Assembly (NCBI GenBank): GCA_964631125.1
Contig: CAZVYN010000031.1
Coordinates: forward strand, 1-39,965
Length of the DNA: 39,965 nt
From: CAZVYN01 sp964631125
GTDB taxonomy: Bacteria; Eisenbacteria; RBG-16-71-46; CAIMUX01
Direction of reading: 5' to 3'
Shown here: piece after piece, positions 16,984 through 24,262 of the stretch
How positions within the stretch are numbered: position 1 is the stretch's first letter
How the letters are laid out: each line of letters starts with the position of its first letter
Notes under the pieces: generated by a model
Seen by the model: only the letters and a program-made list of their open reading frames with translations
Database searches by the model: none
What the model was told of the DNA's origin: nothing
Position numbers and translations under genes: made by a program

Positions 16984-18110
16984 GCGAACTGCTCGACGAG
17001 CAAGCGAGCTCGAAGCAGCGAATCGAAGCGGCGGACGACGCGGTCACGTCCCGCCTGACCCGCCCGCACGCGCCAGGCGCCGTCGAGCAGCGCTCGAGAG
17101 AGGGCGGCGCCCAGCGCGACCGGATCGTTCGACGGCGCCAGCAATCCGGTCTCTTCGGGAACGACCACCTCGGGGAGTCCACCGACATCGGTCGCGACGA
17201 CTGGAAGAGACGCCGCCATCGCCTCGAGCACCGCGATGCCTTGTGACTCGCTGACCGATGCGAGCGCGAAGAGATCGGCCGCGGCCAGCACGGCCCGGGG
17301 AGGGCGAATCGTCCCGAGAAGATGCACGCGCGCGGCGATCCCCAGCGCTTCGCATCGCTTCTGCACGCGCGCGCGCTCGGGCCCGTCGCCCACCAAGAGC
17401 AGATGGGAGTCCCGAGCCGCGCCAGCCTCGAGTCTCGCCCACGCCTCGACCAGCGTGATCGGATCTTTCTCCGGGACGAGTCGCGCGACGGAGACCGTCA
17501 GCAACGAGTCGGCTCGAAGTCCGAGACGGCGTCTCCAGGTCGCACGTTCCGTCGCCCGCTCTTCGCTCGAGATCTGTCCCTCGGTCGTATCGATGGCATT
17601 CGGGAGAACGAGGATCTTCTCGCGATCGACGCCGAAGGCCCCCTCGATCCACTCCCCCTGCGCGCGGGAAACCGCGATCACACGATCCGCCCGGCGCAGG
17701 GCGCGCCGCCGAATCGGTTCCAGCAGTCCTCGCGCGGCGCCCCGTCGAAATCCATGCTCGAAGGCGAGCCATCGGCGGGGTTTCGAGGTCGGACCTCGAC
17801 GAATGAGCCCGGGGGCGCTGACGGCCGACCAAGCATGCGTCGTGCAGAGGACGTCGTAGTCCCCCAACCGGACGGTGTCGGCCAGCCGCCGCCAACCACG
17901 GAGATCGCCCGGCCCTTTCCACGCGATCTCGATCGGGGGGGCCGGGAGTGCCACCGCCAGTCCGCGATCGAGACGCGGCGTGAGCACCGCCAAGTCGGCC
18001 TCGACCGGAAGAGCCCTCAGCGTGCGCAACATCTCCACCAACTGCGTCTCGGCGCCCCCTACCTCGAGCAGATCGGTCAAGAAGAGCACCCGCGGTGCGG
18101 CGTCGAACAT
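16980..18110 (-). CDS. Glycosyltransferase family 4
   Basis: A protein of 376 residues, first gene of the eight-gene minus-strand run. It has the acceptor-side motif LLEVGGAETQLVEML near the N-terminus, then AVSRAQGEWI, LVLPNAID, VARLVPEKDP and LLLVGDGPER, and the EX7E motif in ESQGIAVLEAMAASLPVVAT. All are hallmarks of GT4 enzymes. ATG at 18110 has no Shine-Dalgarno sequence; a TAGAAT box ends 9 nt upstream, which suggests a leaderless message. It is divergent from the TonB-dependent receptor gene with 79 bp between them. Confidence 0.9.
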   Translation of the reverse strand: MFDAAPRVLFLTDLLEVGGAETQLVEMLRTLRALPVEADLAVLTPRLDRGLAVALPAPPIEIAWKGPGDLRGWRRLADTVRLGDYDVLCTTHAWSAVSAPGLIRRGPTSKPRRWLAFEHGFRRGAARGLLEPIRRRALRRADRVIAVSRAQGEWIEGAFGVDREKILVLPNAIDTTEGQISSEERATERATWRRRLGLRADSLLTVSVARLVPEKDPITLVEAWARLEAGAARDSHLLLVGDGPERARVQKRCEALGIAARVHLLGTIRPPRAVLAAADLFALASVSESQGIAVLEAMAASLPVVATDVGGLPEVVVPEETGLLAPSNDPVALGAALSRALLDGAWRVRAGQAGRDRVVRRFDSLLRARLLVEQFA

Positions 18111-18119
18111 GGCCCACGC

Positions 18120-18147
18120 ATTCTACTAGACTGCGCGCTCCTGTCGC
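18120..18147 (-). promoter_or_regulatory. Predicted promoter of the polysaccharide/CHAT operon, leaderless layout
   Basis: On the minus strand GCGACA (18147-18142) and TAGAAT (18125-18120) are 16 bp apart. The -10-like box ends 9 nt before the ATG at 18110, and no ribosome site is present. A TAGACT box on the opposite strand (18127-18132) could serve the receptor gene, so the two divergent promoters would nearly touch. Confidence 0.45.
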
Positions 18148-18189
18148 CCGCGCACCGCGCGCGCTTCGATTTCTCCTGGAGCTCAACTC

Positions 18190-20460
18190 ATGCCCCGCGC
18201 CGCACTCGCCCCGTTCCTGCTCTCCGCCCTCTTCTTTGCACTCTCTCCAGCCCAGGCGGCCACGCTGACCGGTTTCGTGACCGAGAAGGCGAGCGGCGAA
18301 TCGATCGCCTACGCCACCGTGCAGGTCCGGTCCGACTCGACCGACGCCCCCGGGCCGCCGGTCTTGACCGGCGCTCTGACCAACGCCTCTGGCTTCTACT
18401 CGGTGGCCGGGTTGCCGGCAGGCGTCTATCGGGTGATCTGGCAGCAGGTCGGGCACAAGCCGGTCCGCGAAACACTGACCTTCAGTCTGTCGGACGAAAT
18501 CCGGCGCGACGTCGCGCTCGAGGTCGAGGCTTTCCTCCTGGAAGGGATCGAGGTCACGGCGGACCCCGACGAGGAGGAGGCGGCGATCCAGCCCGGCTTC
18601 ATCGCGCTCGACACGCAACAACTCCGCCGGATCGCGGCGGTCGGGGAGCGCGATCTGATCCGCAGCCTCCAACTGCTCCCCGGGATCCAATCGGCCTCCG
18701 ACTTCTCCAGCGGGCTGTATGTGCGCGGCGGCGGACCCGACCAGACGCTCATCCTGCTGGATCAGATCCCGCTCTATAACCCGACCCATGCCTTCGGCTT
18801 CTTCTCCACCTTCAATGACGACGCGATCAAGGACGTGAATCTGTACAAGGGCGCCTATCCCGCCCAGTACGGAGACCGTCTCGGCTCGGTCCTCGACGTC
18901 AGCAACCGCGACGGTAACCGCTATAGCACCGAAGGAAAGGTCAGCCTGAGCGTGATCGCGGCGCGGTTGACGGTGGAAGGTCCGATCAAAGACGGTTCGT
19001 GGATCGTGGCCGGACGCCGCACCTACCTCGACCCCTTCCTCTCGATCGCGCGGAAGTCGGACAACCAGATTCCCGACTACTACTTCTACGATCTCAATGC
19101 GCGGGTGAATCGCACTTTTGGCGATGGCGACAAGATCGTGGCCTCCGGCTATACAGGCCGCGACGATCTCTATCTGGATCTGGACGACGGCAACTTCGCG
19201 AGCATCCGGTGGGGCAACACTGCCGCCACCGTGAAGTACACCCACGTCTTCGATTCCAACCTCTTCGGCAACTTCTTGGGATCGGTCAGCGAATACGAGA
19301 GCGACACGGAAGTGCGCTTCTTCGGCACCCCGATCGCCTTCGGAAATCGCCTGCTCGATCTCAGCTTGAAGGGAGACCTCGACTGGCGCGCGAATCAGTC
19401 ACACTCGATCAACACCGGCTTCTGGGCCAGCCGCTATCGGTCGGAGTTCGAACAGGAGTTCAACCAGGTCACGCAGCCCGGCTTCCTCGAACAGCCCTCA
19501 TCTCTCGCGCTCTATGTGCAGGACGATTGGGCGCGCTCGCCCCGACTCTCGCTGCGCGGCGGACTTCGCGGGCGGTACTTCAGTTCGGGAGACCGCTGGG
19601 ACCTGGAGCCTCGCGTCTCCAGCCGCTACCAGTATCGACCGAAAGTCGCGTTCAAGGCGGCCGCGGGTCTGTACCACCAGTACCTGCAGCTCGTGACCAC
19701 CGAGGGTTTCAGCGGCGGCGACTTCTGGGTGCCGACCGACAACACCGCCGAGCCCGGCCGCTCGGTGCAAGGCCTCGTGGGCGTGGAGTGGGAGCCGAAA
19801 CGTGATCACCAAGTCACTTTCGAGACGTACTACACCGAACTCTCTGACCTGGTGCAATTCGACAATGATGTCGCGGCTGACCAGGTCGGCACGAGCACGG
19901 AAGACCTCTTCAAGACCGACGGGACCGGCTTCGCCACCGGGTTCGAGATCTTCGCGCAGCGCACGAAGGGAACGACGACCGGCTGGATCGGCTACGCCTT
20001 GGGCTGGAGTCGCCGTCAATGGGACGACCTGAACCAAGGCAAGCGCTTTCCTCCGAAATATGACCGGAGGCACGACATCAAGTTCGTGGCCGAGACCAGG
20101 CGCGGCAAATGGATCTACGGCGCGAATTTCATCTATGGAACCGGCCAGGCGTTCACCCCGGCGGGCGCCAGATATTCCCTGACCAATCCGGCCACCGGTC
20201 AAGAGGTCGACGACGGCCTCATCCTGCCCGCCGCCAAGAACAGCGCGCGCCTGCTCCCCTTCCATCGGCTCGACGTCAGCGCCACGCGCGCCGCGCGCAT
20301 CTTCGGCCTGGAGGGCGAATGGTTCATCCAGATCTTCAATGTATATAACCGCCGCAACGAGTGGTTTGTACAATACGATACCAACGACCCGACAACCGAA
20401 CCGGAGGTCGTGAAGATGCTTCCGATCATCCCGACCGTGGGGGTGAATCTTGGATTCTAG
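18190..20460 (+). CDS. TonB-dependent outer-membrane receptor with carboxypeptidase-regulatory-like N-domain
   Basis: A protein of 756 residues with a signal peptide (FLLSALFFALSPAQA). A beta-sandwich domain follows (GFVTEKASGESIAYATVQV, about 28-115), as in the CarboxypepD_reg-like domain of Bacteroidota-type receptors. The plug includes RSLQLLPGIQSASDFSSGLY, VRGGGPDQTLILLDQIPLYN and YPAQYGDRLGSVLDVSNRDG. The remainder is beta-barrel-like with many aromatic residues, ending in NLGF with a terminal Phe. ATG at 18190 has GGAG at 18178-18181. No TonB box was identified with confidence. The ligand is unknown. The lipoprotein gene overlaps its 3' end by 11 bp, a pairing like SusC/SusD-type or receptor/DUF4249 systems. 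Confidence 0.88.
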   Translation: MPRAALAPFLLSALFFALSPAQAATLTGFVTEKASGESIAYATVQVRSDSTDAPGPPVLTGALTNASGFYSVAGLPAGVYRVIWQQVGHKPVRETLTFSLSDEIRRDVALEVEAFLLEGIEVTADPDEEEAAIQPGFIALDTQQLRRIAAVGERDLIRSLQLLPGIQSASDFSSGLYVRGGGPDQTLILLDQIPLYNPTHAFGFFSTFNDDAIKDVNLYKGAYPAQYGDRLGSVLDVSNRDGNRYSTEGKVSLSVIAARLTVEGPIKDGSWIVAGRRTYLDPFLSIARKSDNQIPDYYFYDLNARVNRTFGDGDKIVASGYTGRDDLYLDLDDGNFASIRWGNTAATVKYTHVFDSNLFGNFLGSVSEYESDTEVRFFGTPIAFGNRLLDLSLKGDLDWRANQSHSINTGFWASRYRSEFEQEFNQVTQPGFLEQPSSLALYVQDDWARSPRLSLRGGLRGRYFSSGDRWDLEPRVSSRYQYRPKVAFKAAAGLYHQYLQLVTTEGFSGGDFWVPTDNTAEPGRSVQGLVGVEWEPKRDHQVTFETYYTELSDLVQFDNDVAADQVGTSTEDLFKTDGTGFATGFEIFAQRTKGTTTGWIGYALGWSRRQWDDLNQGKRFPPKYDRRHDIKFVAETRRGKWIYGANFIYGTGQAFTPAGARYSLTNPATGQEVDDGLILPAAKNSARLLPFHRLDVSATRAARIFGLEGEWFIQIFNVYNRRNEWFVQYDTNDPTTEPEVVKMLPIIPTVGVNLGF

Positions 20461-21412
20461 AGTTCGTCCTTGGGGCCTGCTCGTCGCCGTCGCGCTCGCC
20501 CTGACCTCCTGCTCCACCGACCGCGATCCCGGAGACCTCTACGCGCCCGGCGAAGTCGGCGTGCTCGTCGTCGACGCCCGGCTCTTGGTCGGACGGCCAC
20601 TGGGGCCGATCTATCTGCGCCAAACGCTGGCGCCCGGCGAGCCCTACACTCCCGAGAAGGCCGCGGTCTCGGATGCGCAGATCTTTCTGACCACCGGGCC
20701 GGGATCCAGCAACCTCATCGCCGCGTACCTCGAGAGCCCGACCACCCCTGGGCGCTACGAGCCGATCCCGGCGAACAAGGACTTCCGCGTCCAACCGAAC
20801 ACTACGTACCTGCTCACGGTGGAGGCCGGCGACCGTCGAGCCGAGGCCAGCACCACGACCCCGGGCGAGTTCGACGTCTACGACTGGGCGTTGGTCGAGG
20901 AGCGCACGCTCGAACTGCGGCGGATGCTCGCTACCTACGAGGCCGCCGGCGATTCGGTCTATCAGGACCCCGCGAATCAGCTCGTGTACCTGGACGGACT
21001 GTTGGAGGCGAGGTTCACTTCTTCCGGCGCCTCCGCCTTCCAGGTGGGCCTGCTCAGCCTCGATCCCGGATCGGAGTTCGTCATCGATCCATCGATCTTC
21101 GACGAAGAGGAGCTGGAGGACCTCGGACGCGCCAGCTACTCGCCGGCGCTGGAGGCGGCGGATGACTTCATCCGGATGCCGTGGTTCGCGATCTTCTTCG
21201 CGGGGCGGTACAAGGTCTATCTCTACGCGGTCGACCGGAACTGGTACGACCTGGTCCGCACCAGCCGGGACCTCGGCGGCGGACCGGGCGGAATCGGCGG
21301 CAACGCGGGGGACGACTTCGAGCGCCCGATCTTCCACATCGAAGGCGGGATCGGGCTCTTCGGATCCGCGGCGGTCGATTCGATCGGGTTCACGATCTTG
21401 CCGAGACCGTGA
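20450..21412 (+). CDS. Lipoprotein paired with the TonB-dependent receptor (DUF4249-like)
   Basis: A protein of 320 residues. The TTG start at 20450 overlaps the receptor gene by 11 bp and has a G-rich ribosome site (gtgggggtg) just upstream. The signal peptide ends in a lipobox (LALTSC, lipidated Cys21). The body is beta-rich with no enzyme motif. The end includes FHIEGGIGLFGSAAVDSIGF, a pattern I associate with the DUF4249 lipoproteins encoded beside TonB-dependent receptors in Bacteroidota. It may hold ligand at the outer membrane surface. The family assignment is from memory of the C-terminal pattern and is moderate. It ends 1 bp before the stop of the convergent glycosyltransferase. Confidence 0.72.
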   Translation: MDSRVRPWGLLVAVALALTSCSTDRDPGDLYAPGEVGVLVVDARLLVGRPLGPIYLRQTLAPGEPYTPEKAAVSDAQIFLTTGPGSSNLIAAYLESPTTPGRYEPIPANKDFRVQPNTTYLLTVEAGDRRAEASTTTPGEFDVYDWALVEERTLELRRMLATYEAAGDSVYQDPANQLVYLDGLLEARFTSSGASAFQVGLLSLDPGSEFVIDPSIFDEEELEDLGRASYSPALEAADDFIRMPWFAIFFAGRYKVYLYAVDRNWYDLVRTSRDLGGGPGGIGGNAGDDFERPIFHIEGGIGLFGSAAVDSIGFTILPRP

Positions 21413-21413
21413 C

Positions 21414-22400
21414 TCAGGCAGTGCGGTCGGCCAACAGGCGTTCGTAGAGCTCCGTCAATCGCCGGGCAACTTGCCGGACTCCGAACGGCTCGACGCGATG
21501 ACGACTCTCGATTTTGCGCGGAGGCGCGGCCGGGTCGGCGAGCCGAGCCTCCAGGACCTGACGAAGTCCATCGGCGATGGCCCCGGGGGTGCGTTCGACC
21601 ACCGCGCAGAGCGGTAGCCCCCCGAGCATTTCAGAAGTGTCACCGACAGGAACCGCCACGACCGGCGTGCCCACCGCCAGCGCCTCGCGGACCGCATTCG
21701 GTGAGCCTTCCCAACGCGAGCTGAGCAGCACGACGTCGGCGGCGTTGAGGGCCAGGTTGTAACGCGCTTGGCTCTCTCCGAAGAAGGTCTGGAGGCGTAG
21801 CGGAACGGTCGCTCCTAGATGCGCGATCGCGGCCTCCGCGAGTGGGAAGTCTTTCTCCGGCCGACTCGAGTCCCAAGGGAACAACACGATGCAGCAGTCC
21901 GACGGCCAACCGAGGAGACGCCGCGCCTCGAGCGGGTCGAGGGGATGAAAGCGATCGAGCTGCGTACCGTTGGGCAGCACGAGCGTCCGATGCGCTCCGA
22001 GTACCCGTCGCATCTCCTCGCTCATCACAATGTTGAGATCGGCGAACCGAGCCGCGAGTCGCGAGAGCCAGCGCTGTCGCGACCAGAGAACGTCGGAGCC
22101 CAAGTACGTCGCGACGACGGGCGCCCGCCGCTCTCTCGGTGCGAGTCGTACTCCCATTTCGGCGACGAGCGCCGTCAATCCGTAGTGCGCATGCACGATG
22201 TCGCGCGGACCCCGGCGCAACGCCTCGCGCACGCGGCCGATCCCCCGGAGATACTCGAGCTTCGTGCGCGCCCCATCGATAGCGACGACGGCGACCTCAT
22301 GCCCGATCTCCCGCAGCGACTCCACTTGATTCGCAACGAAGGCGCCACGCGCCGGGACGACTCCGCCAGGGTAGAGATTGGTGACGACGAGAATTCGCAC
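21414..22400 (-). CDS. Glycosyltransferase family 4
   Basis: A protein of 328 residues starting with RILVVTNLYPGGVVPARGAF, the classic N-terminus of GT4 enzymes of surface polysaccharide pathways. Further motifs are VHAHYGL, TYLGSDVL, LPNGTQLDRF, and the EX7E motif in WEGSPNAVREALAVGTPVVA. The start is GTG at 22400. It stands alone, convergent with the lipoprotein gene (1 bp between stop codons) and divergent from the ABC exporter (114 bp). It may act in the same polysaccharide pathway as the operon at 18110-11949, though it is separated from it by the receptor genes. Confidence 0.86.
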   Translation of the reverse strand: MRILVVTNLYPGGVVPARGAFVANQVESLREIGHEVAVVAIDGARTKLEYLRGIGRVREALRRGPRDIVHAHYGLTALVAEMGVRLAPRERRAPVVATYLGSDVLWSRQRWLSRLAARFADLNIVMSEEMRRVLGAHRTLVLPNGTQLDRFHPLDPLEARRLLGWPSDCCIVLFPWDSSRPEKDFPLAEAAIAHLGATVPLRLQTFFGESQARYNLALNAADVVLLSSRWEGSPNAVREALAVGTPVVAVPVGDTSEMLGGLPLCAVVERTPGAIADGLRQVLEARLADPAAPPRKIESRHRVEPFGVRQVARRLTELYERLLADRTA

Positions 22401-22499
22401 CGTCTAGGTCAGGCGGTCGATCGAGCCAGGGGTTGAGAGCATGCCGGCCAGTCTAGACAGCCACCCGGAAGCTGGGTAGTCGCCACTCTATCGGCCTGC

Positions 22500-22505
22500 T
22501 ACCTT
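22500..22505 (+). promoter_or_regulatory. -10-like box before the ABC exporter
   Basis: TACCTT ends 9 nt before the ATG at 22515 and no ribosome site is present. No good -35 sequence lies at the proper distance, so this is weak and is included for its matching position to the other leaderless-type sites. Confidence 0.3.
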
Positions 22506-22514
22506 GCCCGTCCT

Positions 22515-23444
22515 ATGTCGGTCTCGCCTTCCAATGCACTTCCGGTTCGCATCCGCGGACTGACCAAGCGCTACGGCGCGATGACCGCGGTCGACGGGAT
22601 CGACTTCGAGATCGGGCCGGGAGAGTGCGTCGGCGTCCTCGGGCCGAACGGCGCGGGCAAGACGACGACGGTGCGGATGATCTCCTGCTTCACGCCGATC
22701 ACCGCGGGCAGCGCGGAGGTCTTCGGACTCGATGTCTCGACCCGGCCGCGCGAGGTCAAGGCTCTCCTCGGCATCTGTCCCCAAGAAGACAACCTCGACC
22801 CCGACTTCTCGGTGCGGAAGAACCTCCTGGTCTACGGCCGCTACCACGAGATGCCCGCCGACGTCGTGAAGAAGCGCGCCGATGAATTGCTCGAGACGAT
22901 GCAGCTCACCGAGAAGGCCAAGTCCGACATCGCCTCGCTCTCGGGCGGCATGAAGCGCCGTCTCGTGTTGGCGCGCGCCCTCCTGAACGAACCGCGACTG
23001 CTGCTGCTCGACGAACCGACGACCGGGCTCGACCCGCAAGCGCGCCACGTCATCTGGCAACGGGTGCGACAGCTCCGCGCGGCCGGCACGACGGTGCTGC
23101 TCACGACGCACTACATGGAAGAGGCGAGTCAGCTCTGCGGCCGCGTCATCCTGATGAACGGCGGCAAGATCCTCTTGGAAGGCGCGCCCGCCGATGTGAT
23201 CGCGCGAGAAGCGGGGCGCGAGGTGATCGAAGTCTGGGATCTGAAGCCCGGACTGCTCGAGTTCATCGAGACCGTCGGCTGGCAGCATGAGCGGGTGGAG
23301 GATCGCGTCTACCTCTACGACCGCGAGGGGGGCACGATCGCCGGTGAGATCACCCGCGGGTTCCCCGGACAAGAGCTGATGCTGCGCCACGCCACCCTGG
23401 AAGATGTCTTCTTGTTGCGCGCGGGAAGGACGCTGAAGGAATGA
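22515..23444 (+). CDS. ABC transporter ATP-binding protein (NodI/DrrA-like)
   Basis: A protein of 309 residues. Walker A is GPNGAGKTTT, the Q-loop is ICPQEDNLDPDFSVRKNLL, the signature is LSGGMKRR, Walker B is LLLLDEPTTGLDP and the H-loop is LLTTHYMEEA. The segments LVYGRYHEM and GLDPQARHVIWQRVRQL closely resemble NodI-type subunits of ABC-2 exporters. A C-terminal ~80-residue extension is usual in this class. It couples to the permease encoded next, with a 4-nt overlap (ATGA). The substrate is probably a lipid-linked saccharide, a polymer or a small hydrophobic compound; nothing in the sequence decides. Confidence 0.92.
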   Translation: MSVSPSNALPVRIRGLTKRYGAMTAVDGIDFEIGPGECVGVLGPNGAGKTTTVRMISCFTPITAGSAEVFGLDVSTRPREVKALLGICPQEDNLDPDFSVRKNLLVYGRYHEMPADVVKKRADELLETMQLTEKAKSDIASLSGGMKRRLVLARALLNEPRLLLLDEPTTGLDPQARHVIWQRVRQLRAAGTTVLLTTHYMEEASQLCGRVILMNGGKILLEGAPADVIAREAGREVIEVWDLKPGLLEFIETVGWQHERVEDRVYLYDREGGTIAGEITRGFPGQELMLRHATLEDVFLLRAGRTLKE

Positions 23445-24235
23445 GCGCGCGCAATCCGTTCGTCAACGTCTCGTACCGGGCCTGGTATGTCTGGCGGCGC
23501 GATCTCGAGGTCTACATGACGACCTGGTTGACCAACTTCCTGCCGCCGTTGCTCGAGCCGGTCATGTACGTCGCGGCGTTCGGCTTCGGCATGGGGAGCT
23601 TGATCGGAACGGTGACCTACTTGGGGCGCGAGGTCCGCTATCTGGCCTTCATGGCGCCCGGCGTCATCGCGGTCGCGATCATGTTCTGGTCGTACTTCGA
23701 GACGACCTATGCATCGTTCATCCGCATGTACTACCAACGCACCTTCGACGCCATCGTCGCGACGCCGCTCGTGGTCGAAGACGTGATCGCCGGCGAGTGG
23801 CTCTGGGGCGCAACCAAGTCGTTCATGGCCGGCGTGATCATGCTCGGGATGCTCACGCTCCTCGGACTCGTCGCTTGGCCGACCGGGATCCTGGTCATCC
23901 CCGTGGCGATCCTGGGCGGACTGCTCTTCTCGGCGCTCGGCCTCGTCACCACCGCGCTCGTCCCGAAGATCGACTCGTTCAACCTGCCGGTGTTCATCCT
24001 CATCTTTCCGATGTTCCTCTTCAGCGGGACGTTCTTCCCGATCGACATCCTGCCGCAGTGGGCCATGGCGATCGCGCTGGCGCTGCCCTTGACCCACATC
24101 TCGTATCTGGTGCGCGGGGCGTGCCTTGGGGAGATGCCGGGCTTCTGGCCGTGGAGTCTCGTGTACTTGGCCGTCGCCACGTTCGGCTCGATCTGGCTGG
24201 CGCTCGTGCTGATGAAGCGGCGGCTCGTCAAGTAG
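23441..24235 (+). CDS. ABC-2 type transporter permease (NodJ-like)
   Basis: A protein of 264 residues with six hydrophobic helices. The N-terminal amphipathic region (YRAWYVWRRDLEVYMTTW) and LLEPVMYVAAFGFGMGSLIG match NodJ-like permeases. The ABC-2 signature region near the end contains LFSGTFFPIDILPQW. It overlaps the ATP-binding gene by 4 nt, so the two form one exporter. The secreted TPR-CHAT gene starts 27 bp downstream and could be partly co-transcribed, although it has its own promoter-like sequence. Confidence 0.9.
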   Translation: MSARNPFVNVSYRAWYVWRRDLEVYMTTWLTNFLPPLLEPVMYVAAFGFGMGSLIGTVTYLGREVRYLAFMAPGVIAVAIMFWSYFETTYASFIRMYYQRTFDAIVATPLVVEDVIAGEWLWGATKSFMAGVIMLGMLTLLGLVAWPTGILVIPVAILGGLLFSALGLVTTALVPKIDSFNLPVFILIFPMFLFSGTFFPIDILPQWAMAIALALPLTHISYLVRGACLGEMPGFWPWSLVYLAVATFGSIWLALVLMKRRLVK

Positions 24236-24254
24236 GCGCGCCGGCCGCTATCCT
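24225..24254 (+). promoter_or_regulatory. Possible promoter of the large CHAT gene, leaderless layout
   Basis: TCGTCA (24225-24230) and TATCCT (24249-24254) are 18 bp apart. The -10-like box ends 8 nt before the ATG at 24263 and there is no ribosome site. The -35 match is poor (4 of 6). Confidence 0.35.
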
Positions 24255-24262
24255 CGCGGCCC

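Noticed and set aside
17044..19245. 733-residue minus-strand open frame across the divergent promoter region.
   Set aside because: It covers the receptor gene in antisense and a glycosyltransferase in the wrong frame; its composition is Arg/Gly-rich.
22453..22460. gtctagac palindrome in the 114-bp gap before the ABC exporter.
   Set aside because: An 8-bp palindrome is too short to support an operator claim, and the flanks are not symmetric.
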